Source of the DNA: JAFKKS01 sp039808325
Lineage (GTDB): Bacteria; Pseudomonadota; Alphaproteobacteria; Rhizobiales; Xanthobacteraceae
Direction of reading: 5' to 3'
Assembly: GCA_039808325.1 (NCBI GenBank)
Contig: JBDHSU010000151.1
Location: 1-9,101, forward strand
DNA length: 9,101 nucleotides
Within the stretch, counting starts at the first letter, position 1; each line of letters opens with the position of its first letter. A program made the position numbers and the translations under genes. This document shows positions 6,861 through 9,101 of this stretch, piece after piece. The notes under the pieces are model-generated. The model had not been told where the DNA came from and ran no database searches. It was given only the letters and a program-made list of their open reading frames with translations.

Positions 6861-7412
6861 CTAAAGCTTCTCCACCTGCGTGAACTCGAGTTCGACCGGC
6901 GTCGCGCGGCCGAAGATCGACACCGCGACCTTCACGCGCGAGCGCGCGTCGTCGACTTCCTCGACGGTGCCGTTGAACGAGGCGAACGGCCCGTCGGACA
7001 CGCGCACCTGCTCGCCGACCTCGAACGAGATCGAGGACTTCGGCCGCTCGATGCCTTCCTGCACCTGTTGCAGCAGACGCGTGGCCTCGGCCTCCGAGAT
7101 CGGCATCGGCTTGTTGTCGGAGCCGAGGAAGCCGGTGACCTTCGGCGTGTTCTTGATGAGGTGATAGGCCTCGTCGGTGAGGTCCATCTTCACCAGCACG
7201 TAGCCGGGAAAGAACTTGCGCTCGGCATCGACCTTGCGGCCGCGGCGGACCTCGGTGACCTTCTCCTTCGGCACCAGGACTTCATCGAAAAGATCGGAAA
7301 GCCCACGCTGCTTCGCCTGCTCGCGGATCGATTCCGCGACCTTGTTCTCGAAATTCGAATAAGCGTGGACGATGTACCAGCGCTTCGGTCGCGTGGAGGT
7401 GACCGATTGCAT
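6861..7412 (-). CDS. nusG: Transcription termination/antitermination factor NusG
   Basis: NusG binds the RNA polymerase clamp to aid elongation, and links polymerase to Rho or to the leading ribosome through its KOW domain. The 183-aa protein has an NGN domain (about 10-120) beginning RWYIVHAYSNFENKVAESIR and containing RKFFPGYVLVKMDLTDEAYH (65-84). A linker and a C-terminal KOW domain follow, FEVGEQVRVSDGPFASFNGT (130-149), ending in the usual SIFGRATPVELEFTQVEKL. SD GGGAG (7424-7420) overlaps the end of secE, and the start is 3 nt after the secE stop, so the two are translationally coupled. The order secE-nusG-rplK-rplA is standard in bacteria. Confidence 0.98.
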   Translation of the reverse strand: MQSVTSTRPKRWYIVHAYSNFENKVAESIREQAKQRGLSDLFDEVLVPKEKVTEVRRGRKVDAERKFFPGYVLVKMDLTDEAYHLIKNTPKVTGFLGSDNKPMPISEAEATRLLQQVQEGIERPKSSISFEVGEQVRVSDGPFASFNGTVEEVDDARSRVKVAVSIFGRATPVELEFTQVEKL

Positions 7413-7415
7413 GTC

Positions 7416-7613
7416 TTAGCTCCCGACGGAAAGGATGGTCGTGACCACGAAGCGGATGATCTGATCCGAAATCAGGAAGAAGACCGCCGCCAACGCCGAC
7501 ATGATGAACACCATCACCGTGGTGATCGCGGTCTCGCGGCGGGTCGGCCACGTGACCTTCTCGGTCTCGGTGCGAACCTCTTGCAGGAACTTGAACGGGC
7601 TGGTTTTTGCCAT
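7416..7613 (-). CDS. secE: Preprotein translocase subunit SecE
   Basis: SecE clamps the two halves of SecY in the SecYEG protein-conducting channel of the inner membrane. The short single-span form is encoded (65 aa), typical of most bacteria outside the enterics. MAKTSPFKFLQEVRTETEKV is followed by the conserved TWPTRRET cytoplasmic amphipathic segment, then a transmembrane helix (about 29-58, AITTVMVFIMSALAAVFFLI onward). The ATG at 7613 is chosen by family alignment. The frame stays open upstream for about 85 more codons with only GTG-type starts and no family resemblance, which I take as high-GC read-through. The SD (AGAAAG) is weak. It is the first gene of the minus-strand transcript. 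Confidence 0.95.
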   Translation of the reverse strand: MAKTSPFKFLQEVRTETEKVTWPTRRETAITTVMVFIMSALAAVFFLISDQIIRFVVTTILSVGS

Positions 7614-8096
7614 CGCGCTTTCTGCACAGTCTCGCGTCGTCCCAACCACTCGGGAGGAGACGGACCGCAGCGGATCCTCAATTAGGGAAAAAGGGTCGCC
7701 GCGGAAGTCCGTCACCGGGCCGCTAGGCGAGCCGCAGTACCTACTTCGGATGGGGGCAAAAATCAAGGCCGCGCCCGATACCGCCGCCACCGTCGGCACC
7801 GCGGGCAGGCGCTCGCCGAGATTGGCGCGCCGGTCCCGGATGAGTCGGTACGCCGCATTGACTTCCGGATTTCAGGGCCTACTCTTATCCTATGAGCTTC
7901 TTGGCGCGCATTCTCCAGCAATTCCGCGCGGGCCGCCTGCACGCAGGCGCCTGACCCGGCCGGCCGCCCTCGGCGCCGTCCGGGGCTGAAGCTTCTTTTC
8001 AGATTCATCGCAAAAGGCGACGCATCCGTACCGCACGGGGAGCGGCCAGACATCGATTCAACACGGCGCGCTTCGCGCGGCCGTATGGAGGATCCC
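7614..8096. promoter_or_regulatory. Divergent upstream region of secE and the Rnk-like gene
   Basis: This 483-nt interval must hold both promoters. For secE, a weak minus-strand candidate is TTGATT (7766-7761), 17 nt, TAGGTA (7743-7738), giving a leader of about 115 nt. For the plus-strand gene I see no good promoter, but a short cgcgc-ttc-gcgcg hairpin (8067-8079) stands 7 nt before its SD. I looked for tRNA-Trp, often found upstream of secE, and saw no T-arm or other tRNA sequence. A possible 20-codon frame at about 7892 lacks an SD. Confidence 0.3.
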
Positions 8097-8534
8097 ATGA
8101 CGACCCAGACTTTCGAACGGCCTTCCGCCGACTCCGCGGCCCATCATCCTGTGGCGGAGTTGCCCCCCATCGCCATGACGCAGGAAGACCGCGACCGGCT
8201 CGCCCCCCTCGCCGAGGCCGCGACCCGCATTTTTCCGCGCACGGCGGATTTCCTCACCCGCGAGATCGAGCGAGCGCAGATCGTTCCCGGCTCGGCGTCG
8301 CCGGCGGACCTCGTCACCATGGGGTCCGAGGTGGAATTCCGGGACGATGTCAGCGGCGACGTGCGCCGCATGCGCCTTGTCTACCCGGAGGAAGCCGATG
8401 TCGGTGCCGGCAAGATCTCCGTGCTGACGCCGGTCGGCGCCGCGTTGATCGGCTTGTCCGTCGGACAATCGATCGAGTTCCAGACGCCCGCGGGCGGATG
8501 GCGTTCCCTCACCGCGCTTGCCGTGCGCCGGTGA
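8097..8534 (+). CDS. Rnk/GreA C-terminal-domain-like RNA polymerase-binding protein
   Basis: A 145-aa protein resembling the nucleoside-diphosphate-kinase-regulator (Rnk) branch of the GreA/GreB family. The start at 8097 is chosen over the ATG at 8085 because the latter overlaps the SD (GGAGG, 8087-8091, 5 nt spacing). A variable Pro/Ala-rich N-terminus (1-25) leads into a short helical region with MTQEDRDRLAPLAEAATRIF (27-46). The FKBP-like C-terminal domain then contains VTMGSEVEFRDDVSGDVRRM (73-92) and the signature KISVLTPVGAALIGLSVGQS (106-125). The full Gre coiled coil is missing, so transcript-cleavage activity is not expected. Rnk is known to bind RNA polymerase near the secondary channel. 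The sequence does not show whether this protein affects polymerase, but it is divergent from the secE-nusG-rpoB cluster. Confidence 0.8.
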   Translation: MTTQTFERPSADSAAHHPVAELPPIAMTQEDRDRLAPLAEAATRIFPRTADFLTREIERAQIVPGSASPADLVTMGSEVEFRDDVSGDVRRMRLVYPEEADVGAGKISVLTPVGAALIGLSVGQSIEFQTPAGGWRSLTALAVRR

Positions 8535-8558
8535 TGCGAACGTTGACGTAAACGGCAA

Positions 8559-8593
8559 TGTCGGAGGACACGCAACGCGCGCATCCTCCGACA
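8559..8593. terminator. Hairpin between convergent genes, possible bidirectional terminator
   Basis: tgtcggagga (8559-8568) and tcctccgaca (8584-8593) are perfect 10-bp arms around a 15-nt loop. It lies 24 nt past the Rnk-like stop and 7 nt past the stop of the minus-strand gene. Neither side has a T-tract, so it is either a weak terminator or a 3'-end stabiliser. Confidence 0.5.
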
Positions 8594-8600
8594 CGCGCTT

Positions 8601-9101
8601 TCAGGATTCGACGAGGCCCTTCATCCGCTTCACCGCCGATTGCGGCGCGGAAAGAACCGCCGGCCGCACCTTCGCACGGACCGCATCGGCAGCGAGCGAC
8701 GTGGAGAAATGCGCCAGCATGATCGCATCCATGTCGTCGAGTTCCGGCGCACGCTCCGCCAGAAGGCGGTTATGCGTTTCGGCGTCGCCCTTGCGCAGGC
8801 TCGCCATCGCGTCGGGAACGGTGATCGTCTTGAGCGATGCGCCGGGATACTTGCTGCCGACGAACTCGTCGAACTCGGCCTCCATGGTCGGCACGGAAGG
8901 TGCGAAGGTCGCGAGCATGCCGATGCGCTTGCCTTGCGAGAGCGCGGCCTCGAACATCGCCTCGTTCGGCTTGATCACCGGGAACGGCATGGTACCCGCG
9001 AGGCGATCGATCGCCGGCCCGAACGCCGAGCAGGTCACGAGAATGCCATCGGCGCCGATGCGCTGCGCGTAGCGGCCGAAATCGACGAAACGCTCGATCA
9101 T
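8601..9101 (-). CDS. Asp/Glu racemase-family protein (5' end beyond the window)
   Basis: The last 166 codons of an aspartate/glutamate/hydantoin racemase superfamily protein, which share a pseudo-symmetric two-domain fold and use one or two cysteines to move protons at the alpha carbon. The first half contains GADGILVTCSAFGPAI with a candidate catalytic cysteine (C24 of this fragment), then PVIKPNEAMFEAAL and RIGMLATFAPSVPTME. In the second half, where racemases carry a second cysteine, the sequence is IMLAHFSTSLAADAV, with H131 instead. The C-terminus has PAVLSAPQSAVKRM. The frame opens with ATG at the window edge, but family members usually have about 50-60 residues before this point, so the true start probably lies outside. 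The substrate cannot be told from the sequence. Confidence 0.8.
   Translation of the reverse strand: MIERFVDFGRYAQRIGADGILVTCSAFGPAIDRLAGTMPFPVIKPNEAMFEAALSQGKRIGMLATFAPSVPTMEAEFDEFVGSKYPGASLKTITVPDAMASLRKGDAETHNRLLAERAPELDDMDAIMLAHFSTSLAADAVRAKVRPAVLSAPQSAVKRMKGLVES

Noticed and set aside
7614..7799. An N-terminally extended SecE starting at a GTG at 7799
   Set aside because: The extra 62 residues match nothing in SecE, while MAKTSPFKFL at 7613 is the normal family start. The open frame is explained by GC content.

Overview
The window is high-GC DNA from an alphaproteobacterium, most likely Hyphomicrobiales (Rhizobiales) in or near Bradyrhizobiaceae/Xanthobacteraceae. The evidence is the secE-nusG-rplK-rplA / rplJ-rplL-rpoB ribosomal-transcription cluster with alphaproteobacterial-style proteins, a short DUF1127 protein, an LGHNGGP-type small protein, and intergenic palindromes of the kind scattered through Bradyrhizobium-like and other rhizobial genomes. 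This placement is inferred from family resemblance, not from a search.

Layout. The minus strand, read right to left, carries secE (7613-7416), nusG (7412-6861), rplK (6734-6306) and rplA (6300-5587), then rplJ (2943-2428), rplL (2352-1975) and the first 594 codons of rpoB (1782 to the left edge). These genes supply the SecYEG translocon, transcription elongation/antitermination, the L1 stalk, the L11/L10-L12 GTPase-associated stalk and the RNA polymerase beta subunit. Spacing and SD overlap indicate translational coupling for secE-nusG and rplK-rplA.

The cluster is split between rplA and rplJ by about 2.6 kb of plus-strand accessory DNA. It holds a 101-aa protein of unknown function (3509-3814), an 81-bp near-perfect palindrome starting at that gene's stop codon, a Nu-class (YfcG-like) glutathione transferase (4176-4805), a 47-aa lipoprotein (4916-5059), a RIME-like mosaic repeat (about 5072-5155) and a 51-aa DUF1127 protein (5344-5499). 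A strong hairpin terminator (5528-5561) faces the end of rplA. The split means rplJ-rplL-rpoB probably has its own promoter and leader. A structured leader resembling an L10 autoregulatory site lies just upstream of rplJ.

The most unusual signal is a cluster of three sigma-54-like -24/-12 elements repeating every 23 bp (3412-3474), just upstream of the unknown 101-aa gene. The middle copy is a near-consensus RpoN promoter.

The right end holds a plus-strand Rnk/GreA-C-terminal-domain protein (8097-8534), divergent from secE, and a minus-strand Asp/Glu racemase-family protein cut by the right edge (8601-9101). The two are convergent across a 10-bp hairpin. I found no rRNA, tRNA, CRISPR array or complete insertion sequence.
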